Source of the DNA: Sphacelaria rigidula
Lineage: Eukaryota; Phaeophyceae; Sphacelariales
Direction: 5' to 3'
Assembly: GCA_964200075.2 (NCBI GenBank)
Contig: CAXNAA020000194.1
Location: 1-24,690 of the forward strand
Length of the DNA stretch: 24,690 bases
Below, in pieces: positions 1-11,600 of the stretch; positions within the stretch are counted from its first letter, which is position 1; every line of letters starts with the position of its first letter. Under the pieces are notes generated by a model. It made no database searches. It worked only from the letters and a program-made list of their open reading frames with translations, and was not told the DNA's origin. A program made the position numbers and the translations under genes.

Positions 1-846
1 TTCTTTTAACGAAAGAAAAAAAAAAGAAAAAGAAAAAAAAATTGAAAAAAAGTCGAATGGTGCGCTCATCGATGATTATTTTTTTTTTCGTAGTGGAATG
101 CGCATGTGTTTTTTCGTAAGATCACACAAAAGCGGTACTCCCGAACAATGAAGAGCAGTAGTGATGGCCTCAAGATGGTCAATGCGCACCTCTTGTTGGA
201 TTTCAAGTTCTCACCACCAAACCGCGAGTGAGCAATCGCCAGACTCAAAGCCACTCCAAACCCTCAAGTAACGGGACGCACCCTGTACTAGTAAACGCGG
301 AAGACGACCGAAGACGACCGCCCTCCCCTAACTGCCAACGCCACTGGCTCTCGCTTGTGCATCAAGGGTGTCTGAGGGGGAAATGCTCACCGGTGAAACT
401 CCATGCTCGTTGCTTGTGTGCGCGTATGGACACTCGCTCGTCCTATTCGCTGGGTGTGGAACGGCATTCCCCCTGTAGTACAGTACCTCGAGAAACAAGA
501 TGAAAACACCACCCAACCACAGCCGCACCCGATGCGCCTATGGCACGCACACCTCGACTAAATACGCCACGCCGTTCGGCTGTTGATGGAACAGATGTGT
601 GTGTTGACCAAATGCATGTACCGCTACTGTCGCCGTCACGGCTACTATACTGTACTGGTCTTTCTGCTCTTCAACAATTTTCTGCCGTGAAAATGAGACG
701 GTAAACACCGCTGGCCGCGGGTTGTGCACGAATACCCATGACGCATGACGCACGGCATGTGCGTGTCAAGGGCATTTTCCACGAATGTGTCGTCCCCCGG
801 ACGAGAACAACTTCGCCGAACCCCCACCAAGAAGCTTGGAAAACAG

Positions 847-880
<34 letters not shown>

Positions 881-912
881 GCACACTGGCACACTGGCAC
901 ATGGGCGCTTAC
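1..912. other. Left-edge stretch without a supported gene
   Basis: The first 60 bases are A-rich. A CA microsatellite (848-878) is followed by three tandem copies of an 8-bp unit CTGGCACA (878-901). A short direct repeat of GAAGACGACC lies near 300-320. A plus-strand frame from 228 to 503 is open but starts at GTG, has no recognisable domain and no clear splice context, so I do not call it a gene. Confidence 0.5.
848..878. repeat. CA dinucleotide microsatellite
   Basis: Uninterrupted CA repeat of about 31 bp, followed directly by three copies of an 8-bp CTGGCACA unit. It explains the Thr-His and Cys-Val repeats seen in all translations here, which are not protein-coding. Confidence 0.95.
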
Positions 913-1168
913 TGCACAGGGTTACACGATTCGGACGAATCATCGCCGGTTCGAATCACTAAATCTATGATTTTTCAGGCGTGCTTGCTCGAAAGAGGAA
1001 ACGAAGTTGACTGCTGTCCGAAAGGTCTCCACGCAATATTTTCGCCATTCCACGTACCTGGGTTGCAGCGCTGGAAACAAAGTTGAAGGAATGGTTCGTA
1101 CGGTACGAATCAATTATACTAAAATCAAGTAATTTCCAGACGAATCATCATTTCGTCCGACCCTTGCA
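913..1168 (+). mobile_element. Short non-autonomous TIR element, copy 1 (MITE-like)
   Basis: About 256 bp. It shares its whole length, with gaps and substitutions, with 5115-5377 (same strand) and 11000-11260 (opposite strand). The left end carries TTCGGACGAATCATCGCCGG a few bases in from TGCA; the right end reads TTTCGTCCGACCCTTGCA. The ends are therefore inverted repeats of a TGCA...TCGGACGAA motif. Internally it has the near-palindrome TTCGTACGGTACGAATC and no coding capacity. It lies just upstream of the proposed first exon of the coiled-coil gene. I could not identify a target-site duplication. Confidence 0.75.
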
Positions 1169-1235
1169 GAATTGCCGTGTCTAGCTTTGTTTCGACTGCG
1201 CTAAACGCTGTGGTCCAAGTGTGGTCCCCAACCGC

Positions 1236-1529
1236 ATGTCTTTTTATCCCATGTCCTTAATCGCAAGGTTCAACCGCGCCCCACCTGCCCCCCTACCCGC
1301 ATTCGCCACCGGCTATGTACCGATTTGCGCCAGCTCGGACACCACAGGCGCACTTCCCGCACCTCCGTCGGATGCGCAAATAGCCGCACATGTGGAGGGG
1401 GAGGTGCCTTTAGGGAAGGTACCCGAAGCGACCTCCACGAACGGTAGCGCCTCCAGCCATGCTGTGGAGCCGCTCCGACAGACGTGTTTGGTGTCCTGTG
1501 ATAAGAGTGTGTCCAAGCCGACTTCCAAG
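1236..1529 (+). CDS. Proposed 5' exon (start uncertain) of the coiled-coil protein
   Basis: Open frame of 98 codons from ATG 1236 (a second in-frame ATG is at 1251) to a donor AAG|GTACAA at 1529/1530. The frame is rich in Pro, Ala, Ser and Thr and ends DKSVSKPTSK, similar in composition to the next exon, whose phase (0) it matches. The frame stays open upstream of 1236 to 1221 without an ATG. An alternative reading is an internal exon beginning after the AG near 1269. No domain is recognised. It could also be a chance open frame. Confidence 0.4.
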
Positions 1530-4500
1530 GTACAAGGATACAAGCGTGCCTGTCAGGATGGAGGTGCTGTGTAGGGGACTCGGACGTCAAGCGCATCATG
1601 CCAGCAGAGGATTTGAAGAGTGAAATGTACATGTCGATCATTCTTACGCCGAGCGTGTGTCGTCTCAGGGTAGTCCAAGGAGCATCTGTACAAAATTTGG
1701 TTGCGAAACTCGAAAACCTGACGCAGGGTTTCTCGCATCAACGTTGAACATACCCGAAATAGACGCTTTCATACTAGAATTGAGTAGTTTGGAGTTTGTA
1801 CGCTTCAAGCTCACTTCATGGCACAAGAGCGAAAATTTTCACTCCGATTGTTGGAGTTAGAATCTGAAACTTTGCACACACATACTTTGAGACATGAAGA
1901 AACTTCCATTGAATGGGATCTTTCGATTTTTTTCGTTCTCGCCAGTTATCGGGGGTCCCACAAGGGAATGTGGCTCTCCAGGACTCTCCTGGGACCCAAT
2001 TTCACACGAGGTTTTGTAATGTTTCCTCGTTTCATGTGTGCAATTTTTCAGTGACAGCACAATACACACGAAGCGCATCTCGCCAGAGTATCCTCACCCT
2101 CCTCCCCTCTTCCCGTGAATGCTTCGCACGTGCCCATTTCCTCCCTCTGGGGTAAAAGCAGCGGGTACCGTCGGGTAAACCCCGTCAACACACTACACGA
2201 ACACCGCAGAAGGCTGCGAGCGCAACAGCTGGCGCATCGGCGGCCTCGGGAACGAAAGCCCCGCCGTCCCGGTTTGCAGTACCGCCTCCCAAGGTCGCCG
2301 AAACCCCGTCTGCGGTTTCGCGGATGACACGTACAGCAGGAAAGACCCCGAGGTATCTTACTCACTCATTCTACTATATGTTGCACAATTCCTAATGCCA
2401 CATGACACTCCTCTATTTGTGTATATCAAACGTGAAATGAAGCAGGATATACCTTGAGGTGACTATTTCCGCTCTCAATGTGTTGCTCTTGTGTTGCTCT
2501 CGTGTTTCTGTCGCACCTCAACAAGTGCTAGCAGCCGCTACGGCCTGCGCAGTGCCACTCCGGCGAAGAAGGCTTTAAAAGATGGAGGGCTGTCTAGGGC
2601 GGGGGCGCAAACACCTCGCGAGGTCAGATGGGATAGGGATGGAGATGCTGTTGCAATTCATTTGGTGAAATATATTTGTCGAAATAGTCCAGAGAGCCGC
2701 TTCGATGTTGCTGGATTGTCGTTAGTCTGTTCTTCGCGAAGTAGTGTCAAGCTTGTCACGTGTCCTTGACTTTGCATCCCATATCTTTTCTTCACAAATT
2801 TCAGAAGTTTCTCCTCTCCAGGGCGTACTGCATATACAGAGCACCGGGATTGCATGTTTTCCGATCCCATTCTTCGGAACACACGTATTTCAGCTTTGAA
2901 ACGCGAAGGATGGAGGACTTGGAGGCGCATGCTGGTCCTTGTTGAGCGATGTATCGATGCATCCAAAAGCCTCTAAGTATCGTGATATTGTGCCATCATG
3001 TTTAAAGACGAAATGATGAACTGGAACGCCACACCGAACGCCAAAGAAAATGTTGGACTCTGGATACTGGCCGATGCCGTATATGGCATATTTGCATTGT
3101 GAACGAGCACAGGATGACCGCGTGAGGCTACAGCTGCTGCTGTGGGCCGGTGCTCCTCGAGTGTTCCTCTTTTTTTTCCCGCTCGACCAACACTTACACC
3201 GCGAACGGGTTCGTGTGTCGATTACGGAGGCTCAGCTAGACCGCCTCGCGGCAGTCGTGTGGGTTAGACGCCTCGAGCGTTCGGAAAGCTTTGCTCGAGG
3301 CAGTGTGTGGGTTGAACCCACTAAAAAAAAAACGTCAACTTGGCGCAGTGCACGCACCGTCCCACTCTTCTGAGCTTCGGTCCTAGAGCGTTTCCTGGTG
3401 TGCGGCATATGGCGTGATTCAGGATAAAGCGAAGCATTATGGTACAGAAGACTCAAGAGCACGTCCGCGATCGCCAACGCCACGTTTTTCACATTTTCGA
3501 GTTCAGCACATGAAACTCATAATGTCGTAAGAGAAAAGTTGATTGATGATGCATAATAGTATATCAATAGCATTGATCCGCTTGGATTTGGGCGAGGGGT
3601 GCATGGTGGCGGAGGGGACGAAAATAGCCGTCCCTGGGGAGTGGTTTTCACCGTGAATTTGGGAGTGGTATCCACCGTTTTTACCTACACCGTGAGACTG
3701 AGAATAGCAATACTCTTGGATGATCCAAAAGTATTTAGGTATGTTTGACTATCAAGGAAATATTTCTTCATCAGGGGACTCAATGTACCCCCCCCCCCCC
3801 CCCCAGGGGGGGTTTTCCCCCGGTTTGGCCCCCCCCGGGGGCCCACGAAAACTCAAACACTTGGAAANNNNNNNNNNAAAAAAATTTAAGGAATTTTAAC
3901 AAAAAAAAAAAAATTTCTTCATCAGGGGACTCAATACCCCCCCCCCCCCCCCCTAGGGGGTGTTATCCACCGTATTGGCCTACACCGTGAGTCTGACAAT
4001 AGCAAAACTCTTGGATAATCCACAAGTATTTAGGTATGTTTGACTATGATGACAAGGAAATATTTCTTCATCAGGGGAGTCAATGTACCCCCCCCCCTCC
4101 CCGACGCTCCGTCTCGAAACTTTGTGCGTGATCAACGACAAAGGGAAGCAACAAATGAGTACCCCCACACATGTGATCTCACGGGAAGTATCTACCGTTT
4201 TGGCATGTTACACACGGATGGTGATTCACCGAAACAGACGCACGCATCGATAGAGCGTTCCAACTATTGCGTATTTTCCTTCAACCCCCCGTTTCTCCCC
4301 ACCCGTGGATATAGTCGTGGATATAGTCGCTCTATCCCGTCCCCAAAGACGATAGCAATGCTTCTGGATACGCGGCAGGCATCGTTAAATGATCTTCATC
4401 CCATCCTACTGCTTAATAGCCCCTTTTCCCCCCCCATTCCCTTTGCCGGGGATAATATCAATGCATCCCGTACCCGAACACTATGCGAGAAGGGGATGTT

Positions 4501-7500
4501 ATCCAATGTTTGAGCCTTTTGCGACCGGATAACAGTGCATCTGAAGACGTGGCCGGACCCGGTAGAAAGCCCACATCCCACCATATTTAGCAATTATTTT
4601 CGTTTCCCTTCACGGGAACACGGGAAAAACCGGGGAAGATTTCGTCCCATCCCGTCCCCCCAAGTACGCACTTGGGTGAATCGCTATCGTCAGGGCCTGC
4701 TAAATACGAGTAGCGGTGCCGCCGAACACCCAAATGGTCATTATACAGTATGCATCTCCCCGACGATGAGATGAGCATATGGTGTATCTCTCCAAATACC
4801 CTGATGCTTGGGGTGTTATTTGACGTATTAGCCGTTTGCGGACGGACTACATGGTGTTTCTAAACGCTTGAGACGTGTCACAAATACATGAACACCCTTA
4901 ATATGTACCCCTAGGATAGTCAGGGGTGCCATCGTTCTTTTGCAGCAGGCCAGAGTGATGGATACCACCCCGGGGACGGCTGTTTTCGTATCCCTGGAGA
5001 GAGGTTGGCCCAATCTCCACATGAGACTCAAGAAAACTTCGAAGATATTTTTGCCATTTAGTCGTACGTGTCATGCCCAATTTTTCAACTCTCGATGAGG
5101 TCTTTGATGTAACATGCACTGTTCGGACGAATCATCGCCGGTTCGAATCACCAAATCCACGATTTTTCAGGCCCGATTGCTCGAAAAAAAAGAAAAAAGT
5201 TGACCGATGGTCGACAAGGTCTCCACGCAATGTTTGCGCCATTCCACGTGCCTGGGTTGCGCGTACCTGGCACGCAACGCTGAAAACAAAGCCTAAGACT
5301 TGATTCGTACTGTATGAATCACTTACACTAGAATGAAGTTATTTCCGGACGAATCATTAATTCGTCCGACCCGTGCATTGTCACGAGACAGCCGAAACAA
5401 AAGCGAGGCAACATTAGCCCACAAGTTTCAACCAAATTTAAATGAAGTGGTTGGGACACATGGGTATAAGTGCTGCGGGACTTCACTTGGCGTTTGCGAG
5501 ACCAGACTTGACCCGATTTCGGCCGCAAGTTTTACTACCCCCACTGATTCGATGTCGTAAATTCGAGTTGAGGCTTGCCTTTTTCCAAGGTCTGTCTCGA
5601 ATCCCCCGCATTGGTCATCTCGAATGCAAAGTGTTACGGTTTCAGGGGTTCCAGTAAAGAAGGGCTGAAGGCTGATATCGCCAGAGATACCTCACATTCG
5701 GAGTCTCCATTGAATTTGCAGTCGGAAGATGTCTTTTTTTTCTCCATTGAAGTAAAAATTTGGCCTTGACCGCTCAAGTGCCGCACAGCGTGTGTTATTA
5801 TCATGTGGTGCATGTTGGACGGGGTATACTGCACCATGATGTATAGGGTTAGCTTTCCGGCAACACCGCTTTTCTGGGGTGTTTTTGAGTGTTGAGGTCC
5901 TTTCATCAAGACCGCTTTGTACCTCGATGCCCTACTTGATGGAGTGATGGAGATGAAGACTTTGATTGACTATTGGAGCAAGTCATTTTTCTTCTTGAGC
6001 ATTTCTCCTTCGACGGTGCCAGATACTCCCATCTCCCATCAATCTCGGCATCGGCATCGGATGCAAAAGTCTTTTTTTTATTATATTGCCCGAATTTCTT
6101 GCAGTTTTTTAACCACCAAATGTGGGAATTCTCATCAAAATCCAAAACAGGCGGCTATTCTGGCGAAGAAGCAGTTGACGGAGAGGAAGCAAAGAGAGGC
6201 GGCGCTGCACAAGCGTCAGCAAGACGAGGTGATCATTATTACGGAACGACCTTTCAAATGTATCTTATTTCAAATATCTTGTCTCGAATACCATAGGCGT
6301 CCTTTCCTACCCTTCCCGTTCAGGGTGTCCTTGCGCCGCTTATGCTCACGTATGTTTGAGTGCACTGCACTGTAAAGTGTAGCCTCTGTGCATATTTAGA
6401 GGGGATGGTGCTGCTTGCCTACCATACTATTATATCAAAGTCAGTGAGTGCACTTGCACTACACATTTTTTTCTTCATCTTCGTCGCTCTTGTATTACAC
6501 GTCAAAGTCAAGTGCATCCTGCTGAACTGTTCTGTTTATTTGTCGCTGTTTTTCCTCTGTCGTAAAAAGCAAGGTAGGATGCATCTTTTGATTTGATTTG
6601 ATGAATCTGCGGCTGGTTATTTTCCATTTGCCCTGCATCAGATGAAGCGGGCCGCACTGGCAAAGCAGGCGGAGTTGAAGGCGGAGCGTCAGCGATCTCT
6701 GCAAGAGAGACAAAAGACGGCGCAACGCCAACGCCTCGCAACTGCCGCCGCCAGGCAGGCTGCCCGAGAGAAACAGGCAGAGGCACGGGTGAGGAGATGA
6801 GCATAAGTAGTGATGATGGTCTAGGAGAGGATTTGTGATGTGTTCGTTGTTCGCTGCTTCCAGCAAGGTCATGCCGTTGTGTCATTACTGGCGTCGAGTG
6901 GCGCATGACAATGGTATCGCGGTCAAGGAGATTCTGCCGTGTGCTTCTTCCCAAACAGGCGCAAGAGCTGAGGAGCAAGATGGCGGAGAGCAAAGAGTTG
7001 AATGACACCCTCAAGAGAGAGGAACGCCTCAGGCGACGAATCAGCCTAGATCACAGGGTGAGAACGCAAACCTAGACGAGAAACAAGGATCACTTCCTGC
7101 TTGCCTCTAATTATTTTTGTGCAGCACATCAGTAAAGAAGACGAGATTTCAAACAGCCGCCGTGCTACTTTACTTCCCTTTCTCTCTCTGTGTTTTCTTC
7201 TTTCCTTGTGACACGACGTACCTCAGAGCGGTGATGAATATCGGCCGATTTGACGGGTGTCCAAGTTTCTCACCAACGTATGTGTACTTCGAAGTATATA
7301 TATATATATATACATCTGTATGTCTGATGCTCTTGCTCCAGTGCTGGGGCATCGCCAATATCAATTTCACAACAGCACTGTGTAGTGTTGATTCGTTGTC
7401 CTGGTGTTTCTCTTGTCCAGCCTTTGTTCAATTTTGTACATCGCTGTTGTTTCCCCGCCTGTCTGCTTTTCTATTCCTTGAGCAGAGTGAGGCGTGGGGC

Positions 7501-8594
7501 AGAACGAGGGAGCACAAAAAGAAGCAGCAGAAGGCCTTGCGGAAGGAACAAAAATGTATCATGGAGGGACACAGTGTGAGCAGGCCTGTCCATCAGCGGT
7601 ACCTTTTGTCTCGCCTAGTTTGCTGTCGTATCAGGTTGAATGATTTATTGTCGTACTTTGAGTGACCCTCCAGGTATCCAGGCGTGGTCACATGATGTTG
7701 ACATGATGTTCGCATGATTATGGCCATTATCCACATGATGGACGCACCCGAGACAAGAACAAAGCTGAAACGCTGAGGTGTAGGGGTGGGTGTAGGGGTG
7801 GCGATGAAGCCGTCGTTTTCTTTCGCAAATCCGCTATCATCGTAATATAGTGCCAGCGTATCGACATGCGAGCAAGTGTTTTTTTTTTTCTCTGAACGCG
7901 TGTTTTTGAACATGCCTCTTGTTCCCTGCAACTGCGGCGTTCCGGCCAAGTTTTGATCGCCTTTTGAGTTTGTGAGGTTCCCAACGCCGTGAGATGTCAA
8001 CACCCGATTCCGCGCCATTCATACTTAGCTCACCTACCTGGTACCCGGCAGTACGAGTATACCATCGAGGAAATAATAACCCCTCTCGTACCTCGTATCC
8101 TTGTATGCTTCTACCCTACATGTTGATACTTGGTGCTATCGTATTGACCCACACACTCCTTACTGGAATCGTCGTAACTCGCGCAACTTTTGGCATATGA
8201 CCAGATGTTCCTTGAAGCGAAGGACAAAGTGCGGCTGGAGGAGAAGCACGAGGAAAACCTGGAAAGGATCTGGCGAGCCAGACAAGGATTCCTTCACAAG
8301 CGCTTGGATATGGGAATGAAAGACGTGTCCGCCTACGTAAGTATGAAAGTTGTATGTCGTACTCCACTGCATGATTGCATGATGTCTATGCTGTGGAGTA
8401 TTGCATTGAAAGACAACAGCGTGATGTTACTCGAGCATTCCGCCAAGACCTGAGTGTTGTTGTATTGTGCGGTGGTAGCTAACGCTGGTGCATACTGTAC
8501 TTGTTGCGGCCTGCACTCATGTGTCTGCTGTGTTCTCAACTGCAAATCGCATTTTAACACCGGAATGCCATCGACGTCGACCTGTGGTTCTACG

Positions 8595-8656
<62 letters not shown>

Positions 8657-11600
8657 CCGCTCATTACCGTCCCCAGATGGCTATGGTCAATATTTATTGT
8701 GCGAATAACGGATACGGATCCAGTGCCGTGTGTGCTCCATCCATGGAACTTTATAACTCCAGATTCAAGAGAGTGTCCGTCATCTCAACACCTTTTCGTG
8801 CCCTCGGTTGTCCAAATGTTTCTCTCGGCCGTTGTATGTTGTTTGTGTTTTGTCGCTGTACGCGCTTTAAGCTGGGGGCCCTCCCAGCGAATGTGTCGGC
8901 ATGTTGCGAGTGTTCGTGGTTTGTATCGCGTCTCTGAGAATTTTTCTGGGTCCAATGTTATTTCTTTTCATTTCCTTATATCTTATTTTGGGTGGTTAGT
9001 CTATTACCACGGAAGGCGTCCGCATCAGATGCCAAGTAACGATTACTGAGCAGATATTGGGACGATTTTCAATGTGACAACAACAATAACAACAACTGTC
9101 GAGTTACACGAAATTTATGCCATCTGTCGTTTTGCTGTTATTTTTGCACAAGTGCGCCCAGTTTGTATTGACGCTTGTCAGGCAGCGCGCACATGCTCTT
9201 CGTGTGTCCCAGTCTACACTAGGTAGACTAGGCCGTCAATCACCCCAGCATAGACGTGTAGAACGTCCTTTTCCCTCCGCGCGTTTTCCTTGTGTCTGTC
9301 TATCTGTGTGCTTTGCTGCTGTGTACACCAGGAAGCATGCGAATTGCGCCGAGCTCGTCTGGAAGACCAGGCCGCTCTTGAAGAGGCCGCGCAAGAAGAG
9401 AACAGACGGAGAAGGGAATCTGCACAATGGGCGTAAGTGCTTTATATCCTGTCCACCATGCACTTTGCGTTGCACGAATACAGAGAACGTCTTTGGTTGC
9501 CATTGGTTGGTCGTTGCCGTCCGCCTTGTACTATCTTGTTGACGCTAGACACAAGACACTTCAAATAATTCTGCATGTAAAGTACGAACACTTTTTGTCT
9601 GAAGATGAGCAATCGAAAGTTCTTCTCCGGGGAGTGATGCCGCGATAGTCCCGTCTCCCCCCCCCCCCCCCAATAAATTATATTATTTGAGAAGGCAAAA
9701 TGTACATGCAAATCAAAAGTCTGACCTCAACGCTCATTACGTTTCTTCCGCAGCGGGGGAGGGGGGGGGGGTTGTGTCAATGTTGTGTCGATGATCATTT
9801 ACACGTGTCGGGTGAAGAATGTGCTCTCATCGGCCCGCCACACACACGATGGTCACACGCCATGGGTATTGCCTCGACGGTGCTAGGCTGAGATACACGA
9901 GATACACGAATAGAGCACACTCTCGCAGAAAGGTCACGTCTGTCATGAAGCACGCCGGTGCTTTAGATGGGTTGCCATTTGCGCTGCGCTATGTTCAGCC
10001 AGGATGGCTCGGTATGTGTTACTAAACATGAAATATTAAGTCCACGCCAGCTTTCTTGCATTGCCGTCAGGTCGCCAATCAGATCATTCGGGATTGTGCA
10101 TATTGCAGGGATCTTGCTGATGGTACAATTTTTCAGTTTTTTTTTATCTTGACGGAAAACTGTTCTTGTTTTTTCGATTTCTCCAAAAATCAAATTTGCC
10201 GAAAAAAAATCCGACTCTAGATCTGAGGAGAAAGTTGAGGTCAGACTTGAATTGATGTAGTGCCCAAGGAGGGGATTAGGCGCATTATCAACAACCCGAG
10301 GGAATTAATCAAGACGGACATGCCGGGTTGTCGATCGTACGCGTATGGCCTGCTTTATGCCGGATTTTTGGAGATCTTTTCGATGACAAAACCCTGCACT
10401 AGCACCCCGCCGTCAGTACCAACGATGGCTCGATAGCTGGGCTTCAACGCCACTATTTCCCTCGGAATCGGCTCTTGTAGGGCAAAACACGGCACGTTTT
10501 TAGCTTGAATGCTTTCGGTATTGGCGTGGGAAACATTTTGGTATTCGGTTGGAGCGCTGTGAAATAGAAGACTTGCGTGCTGTCGCATAGTCACTACAGC
10601 TTGTGAAGCCAGGTGACAACGCGCCAACGTGGAGAGTAAATTCCCTGCAAGGCATATAGTTGCCGCTACGCCCCGATGGTGTTGTGGTAAAAGTCACACC
10701 ATTGGGTACAAAGAGGCGAGTTGGATTCCAGGCACATGCATTTTGAAATATTACAAGTATTTGATTTCCGCGCTTATAAACGTGAGACAGAATGTGGCGA
10801 GCAAACGGTGTCTCATCTCACGAGATTTCAGGCGAGGCGGATGTATTTGATCATAATCCAATCCGCGATACTGAATTCCGACGCATGTACCAGGGGAAAT
10901 AGAGGTGGGTTGATCCCTTGAGACTAGCAGGGGACTGGTCCTGGGGAAGGAGAAAAGGGGAGGGGTTGAGAGTGTGACGATGAAACTCAAGACATGTTTT
11001 CAAGGGTAGGACAAATTAATGATTCGTCTGGAAATTACTTGATTTTATTGTGATTAATTCGTACGGTACGAATCAATCCTTGGGCTTTCTTTTCAGTGCT
11101 GAAACCCAGGTAAGCGCAGCCCAGCCACGTGGAGTGGCGCAAAAAATGCGTAGAGACCTTTTTCACCAGTTGTCAACTTTTTTTTCTCTTTCGAGCAACC
11201 AGGCCTAAAAAATGGTGGATTTGATAGTCCGAACCGGCGATGATTCGTCCGAGCAGTGCATTTTTTCAATCTCCGTACTCGTAGGCTAGGCTCATCATTC
11301 CGCAATTTCAATCATCAATAGGCTGCTCGTCATGTCGTCCGGCACAAGTACAAAAGAGGGAGATCACTGAAAAAGTTGAGCGTCACTGATTATTCTGCGT
11401 TGTTTTTTTCCTCTCGTTTCGCATTTTGTGGCGTTTGGCACAGGCGGAACAAGCAACACCTGGATAACGAGATAGCACGCGGCATGGGCAAGAGCCTTGA
11501 CCCCGTGAGGCTGATCGAGGAGCTCTACTTGCGGGAAGAAAGCAGAAAGGTGCTGTCAAACGGTGCATCTCTGAGTTTTCACGTCGTAGATCCTGTACGC

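Larger units (their letters stand above)
2623..6150. other. Unresolved intron or intergenic stretch
   Basis: This holds the gapped tandem repeat (3661-4097), poorly conserved repeats containing CCCGTCCC/CCCGTACC motifs (about 4330-4660) and TIR element copy 2 (5115-5377). Weak exon candidates occur near 2805-2930 (after a good pyrimidine tract) and 5651-5730 (a Ser/Lys/Glu-rich frame), but their phases do not join the flanking exons, so I do not annotate them. A real upstream coiled-coil exon may be hidden here. Confidence 0.5.
9433..11443 (+). other. Large intron carrying repeats
   Basis: The 2,011-bp intron contains C and G homopolymers (about 9657-9671 and 9764-9774), an AT-rich stretch (10130-10210), a dispersed repeat copy (10858-10960) and TIR element copy 3 (11000-11260, opposite orientation). 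No exon with matching phase was found. Confidence 0.6.

Noticed and set aside
2805-2945. Possible exon after a strong pyrimidine tract (frame beginning KFLLSRAYCIYR)
   Set aside because: The only donor candidate leaves the wrong phase for the next exon, and the composition does not fit its neighbours.
4040-4513. Plus-strand open frame of 157 codons
   Set aside because: It begins in the tandem repeat and C run and has no domain, no splice support and repeat-like content.
5651-5730. Possible Ser/Lys/Glu-rich exon (SSKEGLKADIARD)
   Set aside because: It needs a preceding exon ending in phase 2, which was not found, and its donor GTCTTT is weak.
7117-7665. Plus-strand open frame of 182 codons
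   Set aside because: It crosses a real intron and includes its T-rich tract. Only 7486-7575 in it has splice signals and fitting composition. The part from 7125 has no donor in the required phase.
8333-8653. Minus-strand frame with Cys-Val repeats, and similar Thr-His frames
   Set aside because: They are translations of the CA microsatellite.
10677-10729. tRNA-like A-box and B-box spacing (TGGTGTTGTGG and GAGTTGGATTCC)
   Set aside because: The stems do not pair, the B box departs from consensus and no T-run terminator follows. Likely chance.
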